Shown here piece after piece: positions 1 through 6,903 of a stretch of 7,818 nucleotides of DNA (positions are counted from its first letter, which is position 1; each line of letters starts with the position of its first letter). The stretch comes from Bacteroidota bacterium (GTDB taxonomy: Bacteria > Bacteroidota > Bacteroidia > Chitinophagales > Saprospiraceae). The notes under the pieces are model-generated. The model did not search any database, had not been told where the DNA came from, and worked only from the letters and a program-made list of their open reading frames with translations. A program made the translations under genes and the position numbers. The DNA lies in NCBI GenBank assembly GCA_024280135.1, contig JAJRQS010000044.1, positions 1 to 7,818 of the forward strand. Reading direction: 5' to 3'.

Positions 1-1
1 T

Positions 2-1525
2 GCGGAGCCTACTGGCGTAAATGCGACGGTATCAGGGATCATCACGTGTACAGATCCAAGCGTTACCATATCAGGGACTTCTACAATGTCAGGAATGTTT
101 TATGCTTGGACAGGCCCTAACGGATTTTCTGCAAATGTTCAAAATCCAATGGTCAGTGATCCAGGAGATTATACACTGATTGTAAAAGCGCCTAATGGAT
201 GTACAAAGGAAGTCTCCATTACCGTTGAAAAAGATAGTGAATTTCCGACTGTCAAGACGACAATTGATGATATTTTGACTTGCGTAAAGAATGAAGTAGA
301 GGTACATGCAGAAGAGACCTCTGGCAAAGCCCTTACTTATGTTTGGACAGGTCCTAATGGTTTTACCGCTAGTACATCTGATATCATAGTCACTTTACCA
401 GGTACTTATACCGTAGAAGGAACAGCAGATAATGGTTGTATTGTTACGACACAAGCAATTGTAGAAATTAATGACACACCGCCACTTGCCGTGGCAGGGG
501 GGGCATTTGAGATTGATTGTATTATTACGGAAGGCACATTGAGTTCCGAAGGTTCTTCGGTGGGGTCAAATATTTCCTATTTGTGGAGTACGAATCAAGG
601 GCACATAGTTGATGGAGAAGAAATGAAGCAAAATCCTTTAGTGGATGGACCAGGATTGTATGAGTTAGTGGTGACAGATGCAACCAATGGATGTACTGCT
701 TCGTCCACTGTATCAGTAACAGCCGATCCTTCTATTCCTAGTGAATTAGAATTACAAATACATCACGTTTCCTGTTATGGTGAAAAAGATGGATCTGCTT
801 TAATTGTAAATGTAGTCGGTGGACAAGCACCTTTTCAATATGCTTTTAACGGAGCAGATTTTGGAACACAAACCAACTATGTTGACTTAGGTCCTGGAGA
901 TTATCCGATTTCAGTGATTGATGCGAATGGATGTAAATTAAATTCAGGGGTTTCCATTACGGAGCCAAAATTACTTACCGTTGATTTAGGCCCAGATAGA
1001 TTGGTTGAGTTTGGCGATGAAGTCAAAGTAGAAGCACAGGTTTTTGATACTAAATTAATTGCTATGGTCGGTTGGCATGATTATTTGGATTCGACCTGTT
1101 TGTTCACAAATCCGATGGAATGCTATGAGCAAAACTTTATTGCTAAGAAAACAACGACTTTTGAAGTAAGTATTACAGATACGATGGGTTGTATGGCGAA
1201 TGATAGAATGACGATTTTTGTTGAAAAACCTAGAAATGTCTATTTCCCAAATACATTCTCTCCTAATGGAGATGGTCACAATGATATTTATACCATTTCC
1301 TTTGGTAGAGGTGTAAAACACGTGAATAGCTTCGAGATTTATGATAGATGGGGCAATATGGTTTCAGCTGTATCGGATATCCCGCCAGGACAAAATGTGT
1401 TAGTTTGGAACGGTTCTCATAGAGGTAAGCCTGTAGATCCTGCTGTATATATTTATCGGGCGGAGATTCTATTTGAAGATGGAGAGACTGAGTCATTTAT
1501 GGGCGATATCACGGTGATCCGTTAA
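2..1525 (+). CDS. Large modular surface protein with type B T9SS sorting domain (5' end missing)
   Basis: The frame is open from base 2, so the first in-frame ATG (86) is internal and the true start lies outside the window; 507 residues are visible. Seen: three Ig/PKD-like repeats (about 44-202, 274-438, 514-696), each opening with a Cys near its start and closing with an N-G-C turn. Two share the WTGPNGF motif with a 79-residue period (Trp codons at 107 and 344). Next comes an SprB-like repeat (about 754-936: SCYGEKDG, GGQAPFQY, LGPGDY, DANGC). The C-terminal ~96 residues (from 1235) begin VYFPNTFSPNGDGHNDIY and contain FEIYDRWGN, matching the gliding-motility-associated CHU_C/type B domain. 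Known: such proteins are exported through the T9SS and displayed on or released from the outer membrane; SprB-type repeats occur in gliding adhesins. Inferred: adhesin or matrix protein; the ligand is unknown. Paired cysteines suggest one disulfide per repeat. A terminator follows directly, so this is the last gene of its unit. Confidence 0.9.
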   Translation, partial: AEPTGVNATVSGIITCTDPSVTISGTSTMSGMFYAWTGPNGFSANVQNPMVSDPGDYTLIVKAPNGCTKEVSITVEKDSEFPTVKTTIDDILTCVKNEVEVHAEETSGKALTYVWTGPNGFTASTSDIIVTLPGTYTVEGTADNGCIVTTQAIVEINDTPPLAVAGGAFEIDCIITEGTLSSEGSSVGSNISYLWSTNQGHIVDGEEMKQNPLVDGPGLYELVVTDATNGCTASSTVSVTADPSIPSELELQIHHVSCYGEKDGSALIVNVVGGQAPFQYAFNGADFGTQTNYVDLGPGDYPISVIDANGCKLNSGVSITEPKLLTVDLGPDRLVEFGDEVKVEAQVFDTKLIAMVGWHDYLDSTCLFTNPMECYEQNFIAKKTTTFEVSITDTMGCMANDRMTIFVEKPRNVYFPNTFSPNGDGHNDIYTISFGRGVKHVNSFEIYDRWGNMVSAVSDIPPGQNVLVWNGSHRGKPVDPAVYIYRAEILFEDGETESFMGDITVIR

Positions 1526-1544
1526 TGGTTTTGCCTTTTACAGA

Positions 1545-1588
1545 GGGTGTAGGGAAGTGAAGGATCACGGCTCTACACCCTTTTTTTT
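1545..1588 (+). terminator. Intrinsic terminator of the T9SS surface-protein gene
   Basis: A 10-bp stem, GGGTGTAGGG (1545-1554) with CTCTACACCC (1571-1580, one G-U pair), is capped by an inner 4-bp stem GTGA/TCAC (1557-1560 with 1565-1568). Eight T residues (1581-1588) follow at once. It starts 20 bases after the stop codon. This is a textbook rho-independent terminator and separates the surface-protein gene from the AsmA unit. Confidence 0.92.
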
Positions 1589-1620
1589 ATTCTTGACTTC
1601 AATACGACCATTTTAATCGC

Positions 1621-1680
1621 GGTTTTGGGCTATCGAACTAACCTAAAACCAATTTCTTCGTACATAATCGTAGGGTTTTA
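1621..1680 (+). repeat. Three-arm inverted repeat with alternative hairpins
   Basis: GGTTTTGGG (1621-1629) can pair with CCTAAAACC (1642-1650): 9 bp including one G-U, 12-base loop. The same middle arm, as TAAAACC (1644-1650), can instead pair perfectly with GGTTTTA (1674-1680): 7 bp, 23-base loop. The two structures exclude each other. The array lies in the intergenic stretch 1589-1822, about 140 bases before the AsmA gene. No T-run follows either hairpin. Whether it is transcribed is unknown, so an attenuator-like role is only a possibility; chance is a real alternative in AT-rich spacer DNA. Confidence 0.4.
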
Positions 1681-1729
1681 CCACTTTTAAACGCTTTTCA
1701 ATAGAATACTAGGGACGCCTTAGTGTTTC

Positions 1730-1762
1730 ACGCTATATGTACTATAATGGTACATAGGGCGT
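1730..1762. repeat. 33-bp imperfect palindrome upstream of the AsmA gene
   Basis: The 13-base arms 1730-1742 (ACGCTATATGTAC) and 1750-1762 (GTACATAGGGCGT) are reverse complements at 11 of 13 positions, with a 7-base centre (TATAATG). As RNA the stem has one G-U pair and one mismatch. It sits 61-93 bases before the AsmA start. It could be an operator for a dimeric regulator or an mRNA leader hairpin. No T-run follows, so a terminator is unlikely. The rest of 1589-1822 shows no ORF, RNA gene or convincing Bacteroidota promoter (no TAnnTTTG with an upstream TTG). Confidence 0.5.
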
Positions 1763-1822
1763 TGTAAATAGGAGAAGACCCACAGTATCAACGTTTTAAC
1801 TCCACGAATTAAAAGTAGCAAA

Positions 1823-4800
1823 ATGGCAGTCCGTAAAATTTTCAAAAGGTTTTTTATCTTTTTAATTGTACTCTTTGTACTCTTGATTGGTACATTGGTA
1901 GCGATTCCGTATTTTTATAAGGATGATTTGATAGCAGCTGTAAAGGATAGTATCAATGAAACCATGGTTGCGACAATGGATTTCAAAGATGCGGATGTGA
2001 CTATTTTTGGGAGTTTTCCGAATTTGACGCTTTCGCTAAAAGATATGTCTATTGTTGGGCAAGATGCATTCAAGGATGTAACCTTGTACAAGGCGGTTAA
2101 CACAGCACTTACTATAGATATACAATCTGCAATGAATGCAGGAGACGGACCTATCTCAATTCGAAAAATTGTTTTGGATAAACCAGAAATTAATATCTTG
2201 GTTTTGCCGAAAGGCGATGCCAATTATGATGTTTCAAAACCAGTCGAAGGCGTTGCAGAAAAAGAAACTAAATTTAATTTGAATTTAAGTGAATATGAAA
2301 TTATTGATGGGCATTTTGTTTATGACGATCGGAGTATGGATTATTTTATGGAAATCGAACACTTGGATCATACTGGATCGGGGCATTTTACCGAAGCCGT
2401 TTTTGATTTGGATACCAAGTCCAAAGCAGAAGCGTTAACCGTCAAATACGGAAGTGTCGCTTATCTATCCAAAGTGCAAACAGACTTAGAGGCTATTTTT
2501 AATATTGATACAAAGAATGCTAAATATACCTTAAAAGAAAATGATTTACAACTCAACAATCTAAAAGTATTGGTGGATGGTTTTATTCAAATGATGCCAG
2601 ATGATATCATTAAAATGGATATGAAATTTGATGCCCCTAGTAATGAGTTTAAAGACTTGCTATCCATCTTACCCGCAGCTTATGTAAAAGATTTTGCGCA
2701 AGTTAAATCATCGGGAAAGTTTGAATTAAAAGGCTCTGTATCAGGTGATTATGGAGGTAAAAAAGAAACTTATCCCGCAATGAATTTTGTCATAAATGTA
2801 AAAAATGGAGACGTGAAGTATCCTACTTTACCAATGGGTATCGGAGATGTCAATATTCAATCAAAAATCACAAAACCACAAGGTAGCCTCAATAGCTTAG
2901 TCGTAAATATGCCAACCTTTCGCTTAAAAATAGGCGATGACCCAATTGAAGGTAGGTTGAAACTAACCTCTCCGATGACCGACCCCAATATTGATACAAA
3001 AATAAAAGGCCTACTCAACCTAGCTAATTTTGCGAAAGCTTGGCCAATGGATGGGGTGAAGACTTTGGCAGGTATTATTGATGCCGATATTCTGTTGAAA
3101 GCGGCTTTGTCGCAATTGGATAAAGGCGATTATGAAAATGTAAACATGGATGGCGTCTTAGTCATAAAAGATATGATTTATGAAGCAGCCGATATGCCTA
3201 AAATAAATATCCACGAAGCCAAAATGTCTTTCTCTCCTAAATTTGTGGACATTCCTAATTTTAATATTAATCTTGGAAAAAGTGATTTAAAAGGTTCCGC
3301 TAGAATTGATAATATTTTGGCTTACATCTCTCCAAAGAAAACAATGAAGGGTACGATGAAAGTTACTTCAAACCTTTTTGATGTGAATGAATGGATGGCC
3401 AGTGAAGAGTCAACGAGTACCGCAAATGTTGAAACGAATAGCGAAAAACCTTTTGATAGATTTGATTTTACCCTTGCGGCAAATGTAGGTACATTATTAT
3501 ATGATAGTTATACCATAAAAAATGCCCATTTGAAAGGACAAGCCACTTCTCAAAAAGTGAAAATTGCTACATTAGGAATGAAAATAGGGGACAGTGACCT
3601 AGCCGGAAACGGAGAGATTTCAAACCTTTTTGCTTATTTATTTGATAATCAAACCCTGCATGGTAAGTTAAAACTACGTTCTAACTACTTGGATGTCAAC
3701 CCTTTCATGGAGGAACCAGCCAAAGGTGGACAATCAAAAGAAGGCGTAATACAAAGCGCTGTCTTCTTAGTACCAGATAATATTGACATTGATATTGATG
3801 GAAATTTTAAGAAAGTTAAATATGAAAACTATACATTGAGAAACGTCGATGGTGGTCTCAAAATGCAAGATAACAAAATGACCTTTGAAAGCTTGACAGC
3901 CAATTTCTTAGACGGAAAAATGGCATTGAGTGGGGAGTATAATACGGTAGATGAAACAGCTCCATCTTTTGATATGAGCTATGCTTTGCAGAATATGGGC
4001 TTCAAAAAACTTTACAAAAAAATGGTGACCTTCAGAAAACTCGCTCCTATTGCAAAGTTTATTGATGGTGTTTTTAATACTAAGATTCGAATGAATGGTT
4101 TGTTGGGAGAGGATATGATGCCTGACTTGAGTTCCTTAACGGCTTCTGGATTATTAGAAACCATCAGTGGGAAAATAGATGGATTACAACCATTAGAAAA
4201 ACTTGCCTCTTCTTTAAATGTAGAGGCCGTCAAGAAACTTTCATTGAAAGACACTAAGAATTGGTTTGATATTAAAGACGGTAAGTTGAGCTTGAAACCC
4301 TTTCAAATGAAACAACAAGGCATCGATATGAATATCGAAGGCTTTACTAACTTTTCAGGGGGGATGGACTATGATATGAAACTCAAAGTACCTCGCAAAT
4401 TGATGGAAAAAAATCCCGTAGGAAATGCAGCCGGAAAAGGCATGGATTGGTTAAGAGGGGAGGCGTCAAAATTGGGCGTGAATGTGAAGAAGAGCAAGTA
4501 TGTGAATGTATTAGTGAAGATGACTGGGAGCTTATTAAAGCCCAAAGTAAAGCTGAAATTATTGGGCGCAAGTGGCGAATCACTGGAGGATACGGCAAAA
4601 AATACGGCTAAAGATTTAGCGAAACAGGCAGAAGACTCGCTTCGAAATGTAGCCAATAAAAAACTAGCAGATGCAAAAGCGAAGGCCAAAGCAGAAGCGG
4701 ATAAAGCCATTGCAGAAGCGAAAGCCAAAGCAAAGGCAGAAGCGGATAAAGCCATTCAAAAAGCAAAGGATGAAGCCATAAAAAAGGCAGGTGATAAAGC

Positions 4801-4933
4801 GGGTGAAGTCGTAAAAGACAAGGCCAAAGAGGTCATCGATAAAATAGGGGGCGAAGAAAAAGCAGATGAAATTATTGAAAAAGGAAAGGATATTCTGGAC
4901 AAATGGAATCCTTTTAAAAAGAAGAAAAATTAA
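1823..4933 (+). CDS. AsmA-family envelope protein
   Basis: 1036 residues, a usual size for Bacteroidota AsmA-like proteins. Seen: a basic N-terminus, then a single hydrophobic segment (about 10-31, FFIFLIVLFVLLIGTLVAIPYF region) that acts as membrane anchor, with the rest predicted outside the cytoplasm. The body is long, beta-rich and repetitive, with an internal duplication (residues 484-525 and 588-629). The AsmA C-terminal-like region lies near 805-860 (LSLKDTKNWFDIKDGKLSLK, then FQMKQQGIDMNIEG). The last ~115 residues form a Lys/Ala/Glu-rich helix ending in KWNPFKKKKN. Known: AsmA-like proteins (AsmA, TamB, YhdP) are anchored in the inner membrane and form hydrophobic grooves implicated in lipid traffic to the outer membrane or in outer-membrane assembly. 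Inferred: a similar lipid-handling role; the exact cargo cannot be read. The start is well set because the anchor begins at residue 10; it is preceded by an A-rich tract and no Shine-Dalgarno. It precedes the M29 gene by 2 bases. Confidence 0.88.
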   Translation: MAVRKIFKRFFIFLIVLFVLLIGTLVAIPYFYKDDLIAAVKDSINETMVATMDFKDADVTIFGSFPNLTLSLKDMSIVGQDAFKDVTLYKAVNTALTIDIQSAMNAGDGPISIRKIVLDKPEINILVLPKGDANYDVSKPVEGVAEKETKFNLNLSEYEIIDGHFVYDDRSMDYFMEIEHLDHTGSGHFTEAVFDLDTKSKAEALTVKYGSVAYLSKVQTDLEAIFNIDTKNAKYTLKENDLQLNNLKVLVDGFIQMMPDDIIKMDMKFDAPSNEFKDLLSILPAAYVKDFAQVKSSGKFELKGSVSGDYGGKKETYPAMNFVINVKNGDVKYPTLPMGIGDVNIQSKITKPQGSLNSLVVNMPTFRLKIGDDPIEGRLKLTSPMTDPNIDTKIKGLLNLANFAKAWPMDGVKTLAGIIDADILLKAALSQLDKGDYENVNMDGVLVIKDMIYEAADMPKINIHEAKMSFSPKFVDIPNFNINLGKSDLKGSARIDNILAYISPKKTMKGTMKVTSNLFDVNEWMASEESTSTANVETNSEKPFDRFDFTLAANVGTLLYDSYTIKNAHLKGQATSQKVKIATLGMKIGDSDLAGNGEISNLFAYLFDNQTLHGKLKLRSNYLDVNPFMEEPAKGGQSKEGVIQSAVFLVPDNIDIDIDGNFKKVKYENYTLRNVDGGLKMQDNKMTFESLTANFLDGKMALSGEYNTVDETAPSFDMSYALQNMGFKKLYKKMVTFRKLAPIAKFIDGVFNTKIRMNGLLGEDMMPDLSSLTASGLLETISGKIDGLQPLEKLASSLNVEAVKKLSLKDTKNWFDIKDGKLSLKPFQMKQQGIDMNIEGFTNFSGGMDYDMKLKVPRKLMEKNPVGNAAGKGMDWLRGEASKLGVNVKKSKYVNVLVKMTGSLLKPKVKLKLLGASGESLEDTAKNTAKDLAKQAEDSLRNVANKKLADAKAKAKAEADKAIAEAKAKAKAEADKAIQKAKDEAIKKAGDKAGEVVKDKAKEVIDKIGGEEKADEIIEKGKDILDKWNPFKKKKN
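3272..3709 (+). repeat. Internal duplication in the AsmA-family protein
   Basis: Residues 484-525 (3272-3397) and 588-629 (3584-3709) align without gaps, 104 residues apart. I count 18 of 42 identities plus many conservative changes. Shared landmarks are S-D-L-x-G, N-(I/L)-x-A-Y, T-x-x-G-x-(M/L)-K and S-N-x-x-D-V-N-x-x-M, for example SNLFDVNEWM against SNYLDVNPFM. DNA identity is low, so the duplication is old. It fits the repeated groove architecture of the AsmA/TamB superfamily. Confidence 0.75.
4667..4756 (+). repeat. 45-bp tandem repeat, two copies, encoding a 15-residue helical unit
   Basis: Copies at 4667-4711 and 4712-4756 encode ADAKAKAKAEADKAI and AEAKAKAKAEADKAI, residues 949-978 of the AsmA-family protein. 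The last 21 bases of each unit (4691-4711 and 4736-4756) are identical in DNA, which indicates a fairly recent duplication. A more diverged Lys/Ala/Glu-rich continuation (QKAKDEAIKKAGDKAG) follows. The repeat may vary in copy number among relatives. Confidence 0.85.
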
Positions 4934-4935
4934 AC

Positions 4936-6024
4936 ATGACGGTACTAGAAAAATACGCTGATTTATTGATAAATTATTGCGTAGAAGCAAAGCCAGGAGA
5001 ACGAATTTTTGTTTCATCCACCTTTTTGGCAGAACCATTATTAAGAGAAGTTTATAGAGCCGGGCTCAAGGCAGGGGCTCATCTTGAGTTCGATTTAGCC
5101 TTCCGGGAACAGGAAAACATCTTTTTTGCGGAAGCGAATAAAGCACAATTAGAATATTTACCTACACTAAAGAAAAAGGCATTTGATGAATATGATGGAT
5201 ATTTGTTCATTCGAGCACCCTATAATTTGAGAGAAAGTCAAAATTGGGATACCGATAAACAAAGGGTGCGACAAAAAGCTACAGCTCCTTTAATGGAACA
5301 ATATTTTAAAAGAACGGCGACAAGAGATTTGAAAAGGAATCTTTGTCAGTATCCGACACAAGCTTCAGCGCAAGAAGCGGGTATGTCTTTGGAAGCGTAT
5401 GAACAGTTTGTGTTTAATGCTTGCCGATTATATGATGAAGATCCAAAGGAAAGTTGGCTTGACGTTAGGCGTAGCCAGCAAGCAGTAGTTGATTTGCTAA
5501 ATAGCTGTGAAACAGTTAGATACGTGGGAGATCAGACCGATATTTCTTTTTCTACAAAGGGCAGAATCTGGATGAATTCTGATGGACAAACCAATATGCC
5601 CTCGGGAGAAGTTTATACATCGCCCGTTGAGGATTCTGTAAATGGGCAAGTTTATTATCCCTATGCTTTTCATGGTGGTACCGAGATGACTAATATTAAA
5701 CTTGTAGTCAAAGATGGCTATATCGTAGAGTGGAGTGCTGCAACGAATAAAAAATACTTAGATAAAATTTTCGCTATTGAAGGGGCTAGAAGATTTGGAG
5801 AAGCCGCCATCGGAACGAATTATAGCATCACTAGGTTTACTAAAAATATTTTATTCGATGAAAAGATTGGAGGTACGATCCGCATGGCAGTTGGACAATC
5901 TTATCTACAAACGGGCGGTAAAAATAAAAGTACCGTCCACTGGGATATGATTAAGCCGATGAAAGAGGGTGGGCAAATATTTGCAGATGGAAAGTTGATT
6001 TATGAAAATGGGCAGTTCAAATAA
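4936..6024 (+). CDS. M29-family metallo-aminopeptidase (AmpS/PepS/AmpT-like)
   Basis: 362 residues, normal for the short form of this family. Seen: N-terminal KYADLLINYCVEAKPGERIF, the family's usual opening; NMPSGEVYTSPVEDSVNG; GEAAIGTN; FDEKIGGTIRMAVGQSYLQ; GGKNKSTVHWDMIKP. Known: M29 enzymes are cytoplasmic, dimeric, two-metal aminopeptidases that trim N-terminal residues from peptides. From memory, T. thermophilus AmpT uses Glu250, Glu316, His345, Tyr352, His376 and Asp378. The likely equivalents here are Glu225, Glu289, Arg316, Tyr323, His335 and Asp337. The spacing to Tyr (7 residues) and the His-x-Asp pair are kept, but the central His is Arg (codon CGC, 5881-5883), which could weaken metal binding. 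No signal peptide, so cytosolic. The ATG lies 2 bases after the AsmA stop, so it is co-transcribed and probably translationally coupled. Family assignment is firm; activity is less certain because of Arg316. Confidence 0.88.
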   Translation: MTVLEKYADLLINYCVEAKPGERIFVSSTFLAEPLLREVYRAGLKAGAHLEFDLAFREQENIFFAEANKAQLEYLPTLKKKAFDEYDGYLFIRAPYNLRESQNWDTDKQRVRQKATAPLMEQYFKRTATRDLKRNLCQYPTQASAQEAGMSLEAYEQFVFNACRLYDEDPKESWLDVRRSQQAVVDLLNSCETVRYVGDQTDISFSTKGRIWMNSDGQTNMPSGEVYTSPVEDSVNGQVYYPYAFHGGTEMTNIKLVVKDGYIVEWSAATNKKYLDKIFAIEGARRFGEAAIGTNYSITRFTKNILFDEKIGGTIRMAVGQSYLQTGGKNKSTVHWDMIKPMKEGGQIFADGKLIYENGQFK

Positions 6025-6030
6025 ATAAGC

Positions 6031-6062
6031 AAGCCTCTGTTACTAAAAGCAACAAGAGGCTT
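6031..6062. terminator. Probable bidirectional terminator between convergent genes
   Basis: AAGCCTCT (6031-6038) pairs perfectly with AGAGGCTT (6055-6062). GTT/AAC (6039-6041 with 6051-6053) extends it past a bulged A6054, leaving a 9-base loop. It begins 6 bases after the M29 stop. On the plus strand no T-run follows (ACTCTCTCTAAT). On the minus strand the stem is followed by the T-rich GCTTATTTATTT, so it would serve the PAP2 unit at least as well. Confidence 0.65.
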
Positions 6063-6072
6063 ACTCTCTCTA

Positions 6073-6126
6073 ATAAGGGCATTCTTAAACAAAAATTAAA
6101 ATACTATTGTATTATCTATGCCCTAT
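6073..6126. repeat. Inverted repeat in the convergent spacer
   Basis: ATA-A-GGGCAT (6073-6082) pairs with ATGCCCTAT (6118-6126): 9 bp around one bulged A, with a 35-base AT-rich interior. That interior holds a small hairpin AATAC/GTATT (6100-6104 with 6109-6113), which on the minus strand is followed by TTAATTTTTGTTT. It may contribute to termination of the minus-strand PAP2 transcript. The remainder of 6127-6192 holds only a T8 run (6163-6170) and nothing I can name. Confidence 0.4.
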
Positions 6127-6192
6127 GAACGCCTACTAGAGGTAATTCGCTGCTTGATTTTATTTTTTTTGAAAATATTGTCCAAAGAGGTA

Positions 6193-6903
6193 TCAGCTAA
6201 GTGATATTTTTAGCCGTAAGGCAAATCCATTTTGAAAACTGGGAGAAACACTATAAGCCTTACCTTTTAAAAAAGGATTCCATTTTTTTAAGGGTTCAAA
6301 GTGATAGATAAGCCGAGTAGAAAGGATTCCAATCCCAGCACCTACCAGCACATCTGAAAGCCAATGTTTTTGGTTGGCAATACGTAAAGCCCCTGTAGCA
6401 ACCGCAAAACCATACCCACTATAAGCCAAGATAGGTCGAGTTTCTACAAATTCTTCGTAGAGAACAGTTGCCCCCATAAAAGCAAAACTAGTGTGTCCAG
6501 AAGGGAACGAAAAAGGGTGGCCATTGGGTCGAGTCTTTTGAGTCAAATGCTTGATAGACAAGACAATGCCGACATCTAATAGGCCAGACATCGCTAGGTA
6601 CTTACTTTGGTCAAACCAATGATTTTTGGATTTTATTTTGAGTATATCAGCTAAATATAATTGACCGATAGGTACAAACTGGATATAGTCTTCAATCGTA
6701 AAAGTTTTGGCAAATTGAAAGTTATGGGATAATTTTTTTTCGATTGTATGCCCATTTATGAGGCTACCACTAAGGATTAATGTAGAGGGTAGTATCGCCT
6801 TTTGAATAAAAATAGGTCTTCTAGTGGTATCAGCTTGCGCAAAAATGTGGCTTGTCAAAAGGAGAGACAACAAGAAGGAGGAGAGAAAAAGTCTGTATTT
6901 CAT
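6193..6903 (-). CDS. PAP2-superfamily phosphatase (exported or membrane-bound)
   Basis: 236 residues. Seen: an N-terminal hydrophobic signal-like segment (about 5-21) followed by FAQADTTRRP, a plausible signal-peptidase site near residue 22-24. The three PAP2 active-site motifs are intact: K118-x6-RP (KHLTQKTRP), PSGH at 134-137, and R174-x5-H180-x3-D184 (RIANQKHWLSD). Further moderately hydrophobic stretches near 101-117, 157-172 and 183-200 suggest membrane association. Known: PAP2 enzymes dephosphorylate phospholipids, lipid pyrophosphates such as undecaprenyl diphosphate, or soluble phosphoesters on the outer side of the inner membrane, using His137-type catalysis through a phospho-His intermediate. 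The substrate cannot be told from sequence. Its ATG overlaps the Nfu stop codon by 1 base (TAATG), implying translation coupled to the upstream Nfu gene. All catalytic residues are present, so it should be active. Confidence 0.9.
   Translation of the reverse strand: MKYRLFLSSFLLSLLLTSHIFAQADTTRRPIFIQKAILPSTLILSGSLINGHTIEKKLSHNFQFAKTFTIEDYIQFVPIGQLYLADILKIKSKNHWFDQSKYLAMSGLLDVGIVLSIKHLTQKTRPNGHPFSFPSGHTSFAFMGATVLYEEFVETRPILAYSGYGFAVATGALRIANQKHWLSDVLVGAGIGILSTRLIYHFEPLKKWNPFLKGKAYSVSPSFQNGFALRLKISLS

Noticed and set aside
86..88. ATG at 86 as start of the first gene
   Set aside because: The 28 codons before it are open and encode the beginning of the same Ig/PKD-like repeat, including its first Cys.
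1743..1748. TATAAT as a sigma-70-type -10 box
   Set aside because: It is the centre of a palindrome, lacks a good -35 partner, and Bacteroidota promoters normally use TAnnTTTG with an upstream TTG.
1589..1822. Possible attC-like, tRNA or small-RNA element in the 1589-1822 spacer
   Set aside because: No tRNA cloverleaf or paired integron core sites are seen; only the listed inverted repeats can be supported.
4369..4755. Long minus-strand open frames opposite the AsmA tail
   Set aside because: They are Ala/Ser/Phe-rich mirror images of the Lys/Ala repeat codons on the plus strand, with no domain or start context.
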